Assembly (NCBI GenBank): GCA_021827245.1
Contig: JAKAWN010000045.1
Coordinates: forward strand, 1-24,227
Source of the DNA: Acidobacteriota bacterium
GTDB lineage: Bacteria > Acidobacteriota > Terriglobia > UBA7540
DNA length: 24,227 nt
Direction: 5' to 3'
In this document: in pieces, positions 1 through 8,010 of the stretch
How the letters are laid out: every line of letters begins with the position of its first letter
How positions within the stretch are numbered: the stretch's first letter is position 1
Translations under genes and position numbers: made by a program
Notes under the pieces: generated by a model
Told to the model about the DNA's origin: nothing
The model's input: the letters and a program-made list of their open reading frames with translations, nothing else
The model's database searches: none

Positions 1-1264
1 GATTTTCTCCCCAAATATCCCGGGTTGCGTTTTCGCCATCCAGCTTGAAGTAGTCGTATCCCCAGTCCTCAGTCATCATGCGATAAATCTTGCGAAGATA
101 TTGCTTCACCTCGGGATTCGAGAAATCCAGGATATAAAGCCCAAACCATGATCCGAGTTTGGCATTGCCTTCTGCATCGTGCAAAAACCATTCCTTGTGC
201 GCGTTATAGAAATCTTCGTCATCTGTCCCAAACTCAGAAAGCCACAGGGCTGGTTTCAGGCCCACGGCGCGAATCTTTCCGGCGAGCCATTTCATTCCAT
301 GCGAAAAGTTGGCATTACTTTTTGTCCAACTTCCCGAGATTCCGTTCACCTGCCAACCTCCATCAATCAGGACATATTTAAGGCCAAACGTTCCGTAGTC
401 CCGGGCCAGAGCTTCAGCGTTACGGACAATGTCGTCCTCGTTCAGGACGTTGCCGTAATAGTGAAACGAGCACCATCCGACCGGCGCCTCGGGCCATCTC
501 TCTTTGTCGAATGGTGTGTAGAATTGCAGACGGCTGCCATAAACATGCTCGACTACCTCGAAACTGCAGATCGGAGCGGCCGCCCCGTGAGTGCTCGCAG
601 TTATTCGGAAATTGGAGACTGTAGGTGTGAATTCCGAGTAGCGCGCATTCACGCGCAATGCCTGGTCACGAAAACGATCGAACACGCAGTCGTTCAGGTG
701 GCTCACCGCCCGGCCACTTACCATCTGCTGGATATCCTTAGCCTCGCGGCCAAAGACATTGTCCTCCAACCGGCACTGAATCGGGTCAGGCCCTCCTTCA
801 ACAACGGCCTCGACTTCAATGCGCTCTGGCCCGCTCACCTTTGCCTTTGCAACAGAAACCACAATTTCCGATTTCCGCCCACGCAACAGGATTTCGCCAA
901 GCTGAAATCCTTGCACTCTCACCAGAGTTTCATCGGCATTTCCTGTGCTCACCCGTTCCAGCCTCAAATGGGAAGCATCGGACCGCTCTTCATGCCCCTT
1001 TCCTCTAAGCACAACAGCTACACCGCTCAGCCATTTCCGCCCCTGGTAGTACAGTTCCAGATGGTGTCCGTCCTTTGATAGCACAATATTCCAGGAATCG
1101 TGTAATGCTGCGAGCTGTTTCGTATCGGCAGGTTCATGGGTCTCAACGGCCAGACCCGCAGGCACCGAAAGCCCCGCTGCTAGTGATGCCCCCAATGATC
1201 CCGCCTTACGCACAAAACTTCGCCTTGTAATACGAGTTCGAGTTTCTTCGTCAGATATTTGCAT
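1..1264 (-). CDS. Tat-exported clan GH-D glycoside hydrolase (alpha-galactosidase-like), 3' end outside window
   Basis: The frame is open from an ATG at 1264 to the window edge (421 codons seen), so the C-terminus is missing. AGGAGG lies a few bases upstream of the ATG. The N-terminus carries a twin-arginine signal (RRSFVRKAG, residues 14-22) followed by an Ala/Gly/Leu-rich segment, so folded export to the periplasm or cell surface is expected. After a beta-rich N-terminal part comes a TIM-barrel start: PVGWCSFHYYG around residue 280, then YVLIDGGWQ, and YDYFKLD ending at Asp409. These match the GH27/GH36 pattern, in which the Asp at the end of the (F/L)K(L/W/Y)D strand is the nucleophile; the acid/base would lie beyond the edge. 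GH family and exact substrate are inferred; alpha-galactosidase is the best guess. It is the last of three co-directional sugar-active genes. Confidence 0.8.
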   Translation of the reverse strand, partial: MQISDEETRTRITRRSFVRKAGSLGASLAAGLSVPAGLAVETHEPADTKQLAALHDSWNIVLSKDGHHLELYYQGRKWLSGVAVVLRGKGHEERSDASHLRLERVSTGNADETLVRVQGFQLGEILLRGRKSEIVVSVAKAKVSGPERIEVEAVVEGGPDPIQCRLEDNVFGREAKDIQQMVSGRAVSHLNDCVFDRFRDQALRVNARYSEFTPTVSNFRITASTHGAAAPICSFEVVEHVYGSRLQFYTPFDKERWPEAPVGWCSFHYYGNVLNEDDIVRNAEALARDYGTFGLKYVLIDGGWQVNGISGSWTKSNANFSHGMKWLAGKIRAVGLKPALWLSEFGTDDEDFYNAHKEWFLHDAEGNAKLGSWFGLYILDFSNPEVKQYLRKIYRMMTEDWGYDYFKLDGENATRDIWGEN

Positions 1265-1402
1265 CTATCCTCCTACCCCGACTAAGGAACATGAATAGGT
1301 TCAACGAACATGCTTACAGTCAGATAAGGCCGAAATCGCAGTAATGACGTAAGTATGTAATCAATCAGAACCGGCACAATCTGATTTCTTTGCTGGTGAT
1401 CC

Positions 1403-4150
1403 TTAGCTCCCGGAAATCTGAAAGCTGTAACGACCGGACCCGATGGCGCAGACAACACGTCCTTCACTCACACCCCGGAGCCTCGCGCCGGTGGATTTCT
1501 GCAATGAATGACCGGATTCCCTGACCTTGCCTGCATCATTACTAGGCAAGAAAACTGTCGCTGTACTGCCGGCCGGAATTTCAAGATCAATGAGCAACCC
1601 TCGAGCTTTCCTCTGCCAGTGGCTGGCGATCTTTCCGCGAACGGAAGCATATTCTGCATTTACATAATCCAGATGCTGTAGTGCATAGGGACGAACAACA
1701 ATATTCTTGAAACCCGGCTGCCTGGGATCAGGGGCAATGCCTGCCAGAGCCTTATAGAACCACTGTGCTACGCTCCCGTACATAGCGTGGATATGCGAAC
1801 CCCGTCCGTCCCAATTTTCCCACAATGTTGTTGCTCCCTTGGAAATTTCGAACCCGTAGCTCGGGAACGTCACTTGCTTCATGAGCGTCGAGGCTAGATC
1901 AGGTCGACCTCCCGCGGTCAGCACCGCAAGTGTGAGCGGTGTGCCATACATGCCGGTATCAAAATGTTCCTTATCGTCCTGCTGAATGATCTCAACCAAG
2001 CGGTTGAAGACCGTCTTAACGTGCTTTTGCGGGACCACGCCAAACGCTAAGGGGAAAACATTGGCCCCCTGCCTTCCGTCGTAATACTGGCCGAGTGTCT
2101 CATTGAGGAATTTCTTATTGACCGCAGTCCCGGCTGCGTGCGCCAAATCAGTGAAAAGGTGTTTGTCTTCATCGCGCCCCAGGACAGCGGCAATTCGTGC
2201 CATTAACTGAGAAACATGCGCGTAGTAGCAGGTATTGACGAGCGGCTTTGGAATCTTGATTGCCGTGGGAGTTGCCCACTCGCCCAGGCACCAACTCCCG
2301 GGCTCTTCCCGAACCACCAGCCCGCTCTCGTCCGTGCTTCCTTTCAGGTACTCGATCCATCGCTTCATTCCCGAGTAGTGCTCTTCCAGAACCCGGCGGT
2401 CACTATAGTAGAGGTACATCAGCCAGGGAATGATCACGTACGCGCAGCCCCACGGTGGACCTCCGCCTCCACCTTCGAACGGCACCGTGTGTGGTATGAA
2501 ACCAGTCTCAGAGTTCTGGGAGTCGCGCATGTCCTTGATCCATTTCATGTAGAACGGCGCCATATCGAAGTTGTACATGGCCGATTCAGCGTCAACTTGC
2601 CCATCCCCCGTATACCCCAATCGCTCCCGGTGCGGACAATCACTCGGCACGCCGCAGTGCATGTTGCTCAACTGGCTCCAACGCACGTTGTGCATGATTC
2701 GGTTGAAGAGTCGGTTCGAGCATTCAAACCTCCCCACCGGCTTAACGTCTGTGTGCACAACCCGTCCTTCCAAGTTGGCCGCCGTCATCGGCTCCGGAGC
2801 GCCACTGACTTCGACGTAACGGAAGCCGTGCCAAGTAAAGCGCGGCTCATAAGTCTCCAGACCTTCTCCCTTGAGCACATAGCTGTCGGACTGCCCGTAG
2901 CTTTTGCCACCCTCCTCGATAAACCGTAGCGTGACTCTCCTGCCCCGGGGGCCCCGGACCCTCAGCCGCGCCCAGCCTGCCAGGTTCTGCCCAAGATCGA
3001 ATCGGTAAATCCCCCCTTCCGCACTCTTTACCGAAATCGGCTGCATGGTCCGGACTACTCTGTCCGGGACCGACATTTGTGCTTTCAAGGGGCCTGTCGG
3101 GCGCCGGACAGTTTGAGCCTGATTCCACGCCGCATCGTCGTAATTGGGATCGAGCCAGCCATCCATTTCTAGTCGGGCATCGTAGTCTTCACCGGTGAAA
3201 ATTCCGTCGTGGATGATGGGACCAGCCGTAGAAACCTTCCAAGCCTCGTCGCTGGCCACGGTTTCGATGGCCCCGTCTGCCAGCCTGTACTCCACCTGAA
3301 AGATCACTCGGGGCGTGTCGTACCACATATACCCTTCCACTAAGCGATCCCGCTGGTTGTACCAGCCGTTGCCCAGAACGATGCCGGCAACGTTGCGTCC
3401 CTGCCGCAGGTATGATGTGACATCGTAGGTCACGTAAAGAACTCTGGTGCGGGTCTTGTCGCGGTAAGGATAGAGAAGGCGCTGGAGCGACCGCCGGTCG
3501 TAATTCGTCTGGTTTGGCGACAAGACTTGATCTCCGACCTTCCTGCCGTTCAGATAAAGTTCACAGAAGCCCAGGCCGCAGACATATGCGCGCGCAGAGG
3601 CTGTAGGCTGCGAAAGTTCAAATGTCTTGCGGAAAAAAGGTGCGGGAGCGGTATACGTGTGCTCCAAACCCGGTTCGGATAGAGTGCCTATCCATTTCGC
3701 CTTCCAGTCACTTTCTTCCAGGAGCCCCATTTCCCAAGACGCCGCCTTGCTCCACGGGGATACATTACCAGTTTGGTCCCAGATTCGCACTCGCCAATAG
3801 CTCGCTTCTCGTGACCGGAGTTCCCTGCCTTCATAGACAATCTGTGTACAGTCTTCGCTAACGACCTTGCCGGAGTCCCAAAGATCAGCCACCCCGGAAA
3901 GCAATTTTTCACGACTGCTGGAGGCAGCGATCTGATAGGCCTGTTGTTCGGCCCCCCGCTTTCTGGCTTCCAATTGCCAACCGAGCCTTGGCCGTCGCAC
4001 ATCGATACCGAGAGGATCCTTTAGATACTCGACGGTCAAATGCTCAGGAGCCACTTGCGCCGTCCCGCGTTCCCCCTGAGACGCGCCAAGCCCGGATTCC
4101 GCTGCAGCAAGTGCCGCCGTCTTGAGAAATGTTCGCCGTGATAGCATCAA
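1403..4150 (-). CDS. Tat-exported GH78 alpha-L-rhamnosidase
   Basis: This enzyme hydrolyses terminal alpha-L-rhamnose from glycans or glycosides by the inverting mechanism of GH78. The protein has 915 residues, normal for the family. It starts with a twin-arginine signal (SRRTFLKTA, residues 4-12). Next come an N-terminal Fn3-like region (about 40-145), beta-sandwich modules including the NGRKVG carbohydrate-binding-like part (about 150-400), the (alpha/alpha)6 barrel (about 470-810) and a C-terminal beta domain. The catalytic region is intact: DCPHRERLGYTGDG gives Asp504, Glu509 (expected general acid) and Asp516, and TLWENWDG gives Glu778 (expected base). The spacing of these four equals that of Asp567, Glu572, Asp579 and Glu841 in Bacillus RhaB. 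The second ATG (4147) is an equally good start; GGGAG lies upstream. It is 138 bp before the GH-D gene on the same strand. Two operator-like palindromes lie upstream. Confidence 0.95.
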   Translation of the reverse strand: MMLSRRTFLKTAALAAAESGLGASQGERGTAQVAPEHLTVEYLKDPLGIDVRRPRLGWQLEARKRGAEQQAYQIAASSSREKLLSGVADLWDSGKVVSEDCTQIVYEGRELRSREASYWRVRIWDQTGNVSPWSKAASWEMGLLEESDWKAKWIGTLSEPGLEHTYTAPAPFFRKTFELSQPTASARAYVCGLGFCELYLNGRKVGDQVLSPNQTNYDRRSLQRLLYPYRDKTRTRVLYVTYDVTSYLRQGRNVAGIVLGNGWYNQRDRLVEGYMWYDTPRVIFQVEYRLADGAIETVASDEAWKVSTAGPIIHDGIFTGEDYDARLEMDGWLDPNYDDAAWNQAQTVRRPTGPLKAQMSVPDRVVRTMQPISVKSAEGGIYRFDLGQNLAGWARLRVRGPRGRRVTLRFIEEGGKSYGQSDSYVLKGEGLETYEPRFTWHGFRYVEVSGAPEPMTAANLEGRVVHTDVKPVGRFECSNRLFNRIMHNVRWSQLSNMHCGVPSDCPHRERLGYTGDGQVDAESAMYNFDMAPFYMKWIKDMRDSQNSETGFIPHTVPFEGGGGGPPWGCAYVIIPWLMYLYYSDRRVLEEHYSGMKRWIEYLKGSTDESGLVVREEPGSWCLGEWATPTAIKIPKPLVNTCYYAHVSQLMARIAAVLGRDEDKHLFTDLAHAAGTAVNKKFLNETLGQYYDGRQGANVFPLAFGVVPQKHVKTVFNRLVEIIQQDDKEHFDTGMYGTPLTLAVLTAGGRPDLASTLMKQVTFPSYGFEISKGATTLWENWDGRGSHIHAMYGSVAQWFYKALAGIAPDPRQPGFKNIVVRPYALQHLDYVNAEYASVRGKIASHWQRKARGLLIDLEIPAGSTATVFLPSNDAGKVRESGHSLQKSTGARLRGVSEGRVVCAIGSGRYSFQISGS

Positions 4151-4171
4151 CCGATCACTCCCAATAAATCT

Positions 4172-4196
4172 CGATCTCGGATAGGTCTCGAGATCG
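4172..4196. promoter_or_regulatory. Operator-like palindrome upstream of the rhamnosidase gene
   Basis: CGATCTCG (4172-4179) and CGAGATCG (4189-4196) form a perfect 8-bp inverted repeat with a 9-bp spacer. It lies 21 to 46 bases upstream of the ATG at 4150. A dimeric repressor or activator site, or a small 5'-UTR hairpin, would fit. No regulator gene is present in the window to support either reading. Confidence 0.35.
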
Positions 4197-4286
4197 GTAC
4201 ATGACCCCGAAAACTACTTACTTACATCCCCGCAGTACACAACCACCGGTGGATTGGACATTTTCACGCAGGCAAATGAGCTAGAA

Positions 4287-4305
4287 GTGAACGGAATGTG
4301 TTCAC
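4287..4305. promoter_or_regulatory. Second operator-like inverted repeat in the rhamnosidase upstream region
   Basis: GTGAAC (4287-4292) and GTTCAC (4300-4305) form a perfect 6-bp inverted repeat with a 7-bp spacer. It sits in the 274-bp gap between the beta-propeller gene and the rhamnosidase gene, where a promoter for the latter would be expected. It may be a transcription-factor half-site pair; chance occurrence is possible for 6-bp arms. Confidence 0.25.
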
Positions 4306-4424
4306 CTGAGCAGTTCCGAGGGGTTCCTCTGTTAAAGCATGCCTTCTTCGCGGCTAGCAATCTGACCTCGCTTGATCGCCATACGAAAATGAGCCCGCAC
4401 TTGGACATGGGACCTTTGCCCGTC

Positions 4425-5459
4425 TCATGCATTCTTTGGCCACGGACGTGACGCCGCAACGGAAATCCCCCGCCCGTATCTGTGTGAAACGGCGCAATAG
4501 AACTGATATAGCGTGCCCCGGTGATAGATGATCGAAGGCTTGTGAGAATAGATCGAGTCCACGGTCCCCTTGGGTCCCGGAACAATAAGCGCCCCCTCGC
4601 ACTTGCGCGTGTGAACCATGTCCGGTGTAAAGGCGAGCAAGTCGCGAGCCACGCCTTTGCGATCGAGACCATAATAAAAAATGGCCCACTCCTTCTTCTT
4701 GTACTTCAGAACACACGGATCGCTGGCGAACCGCTGGTCATAACTTCCGGGAGGTCCGTTTCTCAGGATCGGGTTCGCGGGATTTCGGACCCACGTCTTC
4801 AGGTCCCGCGAAGTGGCTACTCCGATCTGTTCGTGCCACTCCTTCGAATGGTTCTTCGCATTGTAGAAAATGTGGTATAGACCGCGGTACTCCACAAGGC
4901 AAGCCTTGTAAAGGCCGGCACGCTCCCACGCAGCTCCATCCTGCGGCACCAGGCAAGGCGGCTCGACTTCCCAGTGTCGCAAGTCCCGGCTCCAGCAGAG
5001 GCCAATAACCCCTGGCCCGGTCTCGTACCCAGAACCCGGCTCTGCATTATAGGTACCCAGGTAGCGGCCGCGGACCTTATTCAGCCTTCCCGGCCCGAAG
5101 ACGTCATTCTCCCTTAGTATCCAGGTAAGAGCAGCATTGTAGCGGAGGACATTGGATCTTGAATTCCGCGGCAGAATTACTCCCTCTTTTCGCCAGTTCA
5201 TCAGGTCTGAGGAAGAAGCCAGGCCAGTCTGGTACCCGATTCCGTCATACCCTACATATGTCAGGTAAAAACGGTTCTTGTAACGGAAGACGAACGGAAC
5301 GTCTGCACTCTTCTCATCAAACGAGCCGGACTTGTGTGATGGCCCGACAATCAACCGCTCAAGCTTGTAAGGCGTCTTCAAATCGTTTGGGATCGGTAGT
5401 GTCGCCCGCATAGTATCGGGCGGAGCAGCCGCCAGATCCATTAGTTCTCTCAGCATCAT
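4425..5459 (-). CDS. GH43/GH32-like five-bladed beta-propeller protein, putative glycosidase
   Basis: The product has 344 residues from the ATG at 5459. A TTG at 5462 is in frame, but GAGAGG upstream is better spaced (8 nt) from 5459. Blade repeats of the type seen in GH32/43/62/68/130 proteins recur: DVPFVFRYKNRFYLTYVG near residue 55, YKACLVEYRGLYHIFYNA in the middle, SDPCVLKYKKKEWAIFYYG, and HKPSIIYHRGTLYQFYCA near the C-terminus. Each has an acidic or polar start, an aromatic core and a hydrophobic strand. I see no signal peptide, so the protein may act in the cytoplasm, unlike its Tat-exported neighbours. The upstream position and common strand suggest it works on the same sugars. The family within the propeller group and the substrate cannot be fixed by eye. 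Confidence 0.8.
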   Translation of the reverse strand: MMLRELMDLAAAPPDTMRATLPIPNDLKTPYKLERLIVGPSHKSGSFDEKSADVPFVFRYKNRFYLTYVGYDGIGYQTGLASSSDLMNWRKEGVILPRNSRSNVLRYNAALTWILRENDVFGPGRLNKVRGRYLGTYNAEPGSGYETGPGVIGLCWSRDLRHWEVEPPCLVPQDGAAWERAGLYKACLVEYRGLYHIFYNAKNHSKEWHEQIGVATSRDLKTWVRNPANPILRNGPPGSYDQRFASDPCVLKYKKKEWAIFYYGLDRKGVARDLLAFTPDMVHTRKCEGALIVPGPKGTVDSIYSHKPSIIYHRGTLYQFYCAVSHRYGRGISVAASRPWPKNA

Positions 5460-5661
5460 CAATCGTACCTCTCTGCCTGTTCGGTTTCGGCTGGCCGATT
5501 CAGGAAATGCAGCAGGTTGCCGAATTTCTCAGTCTATATCCACACAGGGACCGCGTAAATTTCAAGGATGCTTTCCTCCCGAGAAGACCCGAGAAGAGTT
5601 CACAACAGACGGTCCGAAAACAGTAGAAAGTAGCCCAAGGTTAAAGAACAAGTTTTCGTCC

Positions 5662-7134
5662 TTAATCCTGGGTGGAGGGTGAGTCCCAGTCTACATCGCC
5701 CTCGGCGTCGGTGCGGTGTCCAACAAGCATTGTCGCTCCCCGACGGAGCACGCCGGGGTGGCGCGACTCACACCAGTACATGTAGCCAAAACCAAAGATG
5801 AGCGCCACGACGAAGAGATACGGAGTGACGTTGTAGGGCCAGGCGGGTACCGGATAAACGGTCACGAAAAGGACCGGCAGCAGGGCCAAGGTGCCAATCC
5901 AAGGGATCACCACGTGCCGCCAGACGCTGAAGTCTTCCGGGTGCTCACGGCGGATATAGGACGTCAGGGCCAGGTTCGCCATCGAATAAAGGATGATGAC
6001 ACCCAGAGTCGCAAGTGTGCCGAGAAAGGCGAAGATGTCTGCGGGCTTGAACAGCAGGCCGACGATCAGCACCGCCGCAAGACCGAATAGCTGTATAAAG
6101 CCAATTGCGAACGCAGGTGTCCGATGAACGGGATGAATCCTGGCGAAGCGGGCAGGAAGGGTGCCCGCCTGGCCCATCGTGTACATCACCCGGGATGCGG
6201 CATTTGTGCAGGCCATGCCTGTTCCGATCGCACTGTTGATGAAAGCCAGGACAACGAGCCACCAGCCTGCTCCCCACAGCGCGTGGCCAAGGACGTAATA
6301 GGGATTCGGGCTGGAGGCAAAAGCAGCCATGTGGCCGGTGCCCCAGCCAATTGCGCTGGCATACGCCGTGAAGACATAGAAAATCCCGGTAGCCAGCAGC
6401 GAGAGGATAACCGCCAGCCCGATGAACATTCCCGGCCTGCGGCTCTCCTGGGCCAGCGGCGCCGGGGCCTCGAAGCCGCTTAGCGCCAGGATCGAGAAGA
6501 CCATGCCGCCCAGAATGCCACCAAAATGGTGCGGCGCTGACGATGGTCTCACGGGCGCGACATAACTGGAACCGATCCCTGGATGAACCAGGAAAGTGAT
6601 CGCGAGCGCCAGCATGATCAACATCTCCAGGCTGCCCAACAACGCGGTAGTGTGCATCGAGAGCCGGATCCCGTAGTGGGTGAGGGCCCAAATGACGGCA
6701 AATGAAACCACCGAAATGAGCCACCACTCGATGTTCACGCCGAGTTGGGTCCGCAGAGTGTCCGAGAGTATGTAGCCAAGAAACCCCAGGGCTCCGGCCG
6801 GTCCCAGGAGGTCGTAGATCAGATAGTTCCAGGTCGCCATGAAGCCGCTACGGCTCCCCAGCCCGCGTGTGGCGAAAGAATAGTAACCACCACTCGACGG
6901 CATGTAATTCGAGAATTGCGCCACCGTATTCGCGATAAAGAAGCACACGACCATCGATAGCAGCAAGGAGACCGGCATGTCCGGTCCCGCCTGGCGCGCG
7001 ATAATCGGGAACGTGAATACAATACTGCCCGCCGGGGCAATGTGCGTGATGCCCTGGAACACGAGTTCCGGAAGACCGAGCGAATTTCGGCGCAGCTGAG
7101 GAGTCACGGTGTGATTGGTTTTCGTGGTAGCCAT
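5662..7134 (-). CDS. APC-superfamily amino-acid permease
   Basis: This is a 490-residue polytopic membrane protein with about 12 hydrophobic segments, usual for amino acid-polyamine-cation transporters. The N-terminal cytoplasmic part is followed by a first helix with the unwound GITHIAPAGS stretch (about residues 28-37), the region that binds substrate in this superfamily. Further matches are MPSSGGYYSFA (about 78-88) and LALSGFEAPAPLAQESRRP (about 216-234), the latter resembling the conserved helix-6 FEA..AEE region. The C-terminus is short and charged. GGGAG precedes the ATG by 9 bases. It lies 200 bp upstream of the glycoside hydrolase genes on the same strand, but a functional link to them is not evident. 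The substrate (amino acid or polyamine) is unknown. Confidence 0.88.
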   Translation of the reverse strand: MATTKTNHTVTPQLRRNSLGLPELVFQGITHIAPAGSIVFTFPIIARQAGPDMPVSLLLSMVVCFFIANTVAQFSNYMPSSGGYYSFATRGLGSRSGFMATWNYLIYDLLGPAGALGFLGYILSDTLRTQLGVNIEWWLISVVSFAVIWALTHYGIRLSMHTTALLGSLEMLIMLALAITFLVHPGIGSSYVAPVRPSSAPHHFGGILGGMVFSILALSGFEAPAPLAQESRRPGMFIGLAVILSLLATGIFYVFTAYASAIGWGTGHMAAFASSPNPYYVLGHALWGAGWWLVVLAFINSAIGTGMACTNAASRVMYTMGQAGTLPARFARIHPVHRTPAFAIGFIQLFGLAAVLIVGLLFKPADIFAFLGTLATLGVIILYSMANLALTSYIRREHPEDFSVWRHVVIPWIGTLALLPVLFVTVYPVPAWPYNVTPYLFVVALIFGFGYMYWCESRHPGVLRRGATMLVGHRTDAEGDVDWDSPSTQD

Positions 7135-7601
7135 AGGCGGATCTCCCGGATTGCCTGGAATAAAACCTCTAGCGATGACGGGCCAGTAAGAGGATCGCGT
7201 GCCGCGATTTCCGGGCGAAATATCTGGTGCTAAAAGGGGCGGCCCGACTCAGAAATTGTGCATGGATCAATGAATTCAGCAATTCTCTCCTGTGTCCGGC
7301 GCTGAGGATAGCCAGAGCTTCCTTTCAGTATCAGCGGCAGGGCAATCGCCAACCGCGAGCGATTCCCTTCCGCCGCGTCACCCCTCGATGGGAACAACTT
7401 CCCGCCCCCGAAGAAATAGCGGTCATCGAGGAAGTGTTGCCACAACCGGAACACCGAAACAATATATGCATTATGCCGTGCTGAGGCAATAGCTCGCATC
7501 GAGACATGTTAAAGGCACCCGATGAGGTGCCCTCGAGATACTTAAGAATGTAATCTGACGGGCGGCTTGAGGTGTAACCCAATTCCAAGGGTTTTGGCGG
7601 C
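7135..7601. other. Intergenic stretch without a supported gene
   Basis: No reading frame here has a convincing start and protein-like composition. The stretch contains the 5' region of the permease gene and a hairpin: GGCACC (7514-7519), loop CGATGA, GGTGCC (7526-7531). The hairpin is bordered by CGAG and CTCG, so the pairing could extend across a bulge. The upstream, unrecognisable part of the decayed recombinase probably lies near its right end. Confidence 0.5.
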
Positions 7602-8010
7602 GGGTTACGAAGACACGAAGTGGTCGAGTTGGAACTCGATCAGCTTCACCAACAAGAGCGACACTGGACCATCCTGGATTCGATCGGCAAATCAGACCGC
7701 ATCCCTGCGATCGCACTGTCCGGCTGTGTCCGATAGGCGCTGGATGACTGGTTGTCTGCCGCCGGTATCAGCAGTGGAAGGCCGTTCCAGCGAATCAGCA
7801 GAGCAAGGAGAACTTGAGGACAAAAGCTGAAGGCAAAGGCCGTTTGGCATGTGGTGAAGCGATTCGCGGGGAAAAGGAATTGCCAAGTTTACGCCGCACG
7901 ACCCCTGTAGGACGTGTGCCCGGCTCTGCCATGCTGCGGGAGGTGAGCTGGAGCAGATCCAATTCGTGTTGGGGCATGTTTCAGCACAGACGAAGGAACG
8001 TCTGCTGCCG
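7602..8010 (+). pseudogene. Decayed tyrosine recombinase/phage-type integrase (C-terminal catalytic part)
   Basis: Reading the plus strand in two frames recovers a phage-integrase catalytic domain with multiple disruptions. Frame one (from 7602) gives GLRRHEVVELELDQL, the usual box I, then DDWLSAAGISSGRPF and AVWHVVK. It is broken by stops at 7734 (TAG), 7815 (TGA) and 7908 (TAG). A frame change near 7860 leads to GIAKFTPHDPCRTCARLCH and then GELEQIQFVLGHVSAQTKER (ending near 8000). In active relatives box II reads HDLRRT; here the HxxR arginine position is Cys. The residue after TER/KER, normally the nucleophilic Tyr, is Leu. So stops, a frameshift and loss of catalytic residues all indicate a dead gene. 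The N-terminal half is not recognisable. It lies antisense to the 3' end of the M48 gene. Confidence 0.8.

Noticed and set aside
179..1078. 299-codon plus-strand open frame
   Set aside because: It is the antisense shadow of the GH-D hydrolase gene, which has a Tat signal, catalytic motifs and a good ribosome site.
5945..6727. 260-codon minus-strand frame within the permease gene
   Set aside because: It is an out-of-frame shadow rich in His, Arg, Gly and Cys; the permease frame has clear membrane helices.
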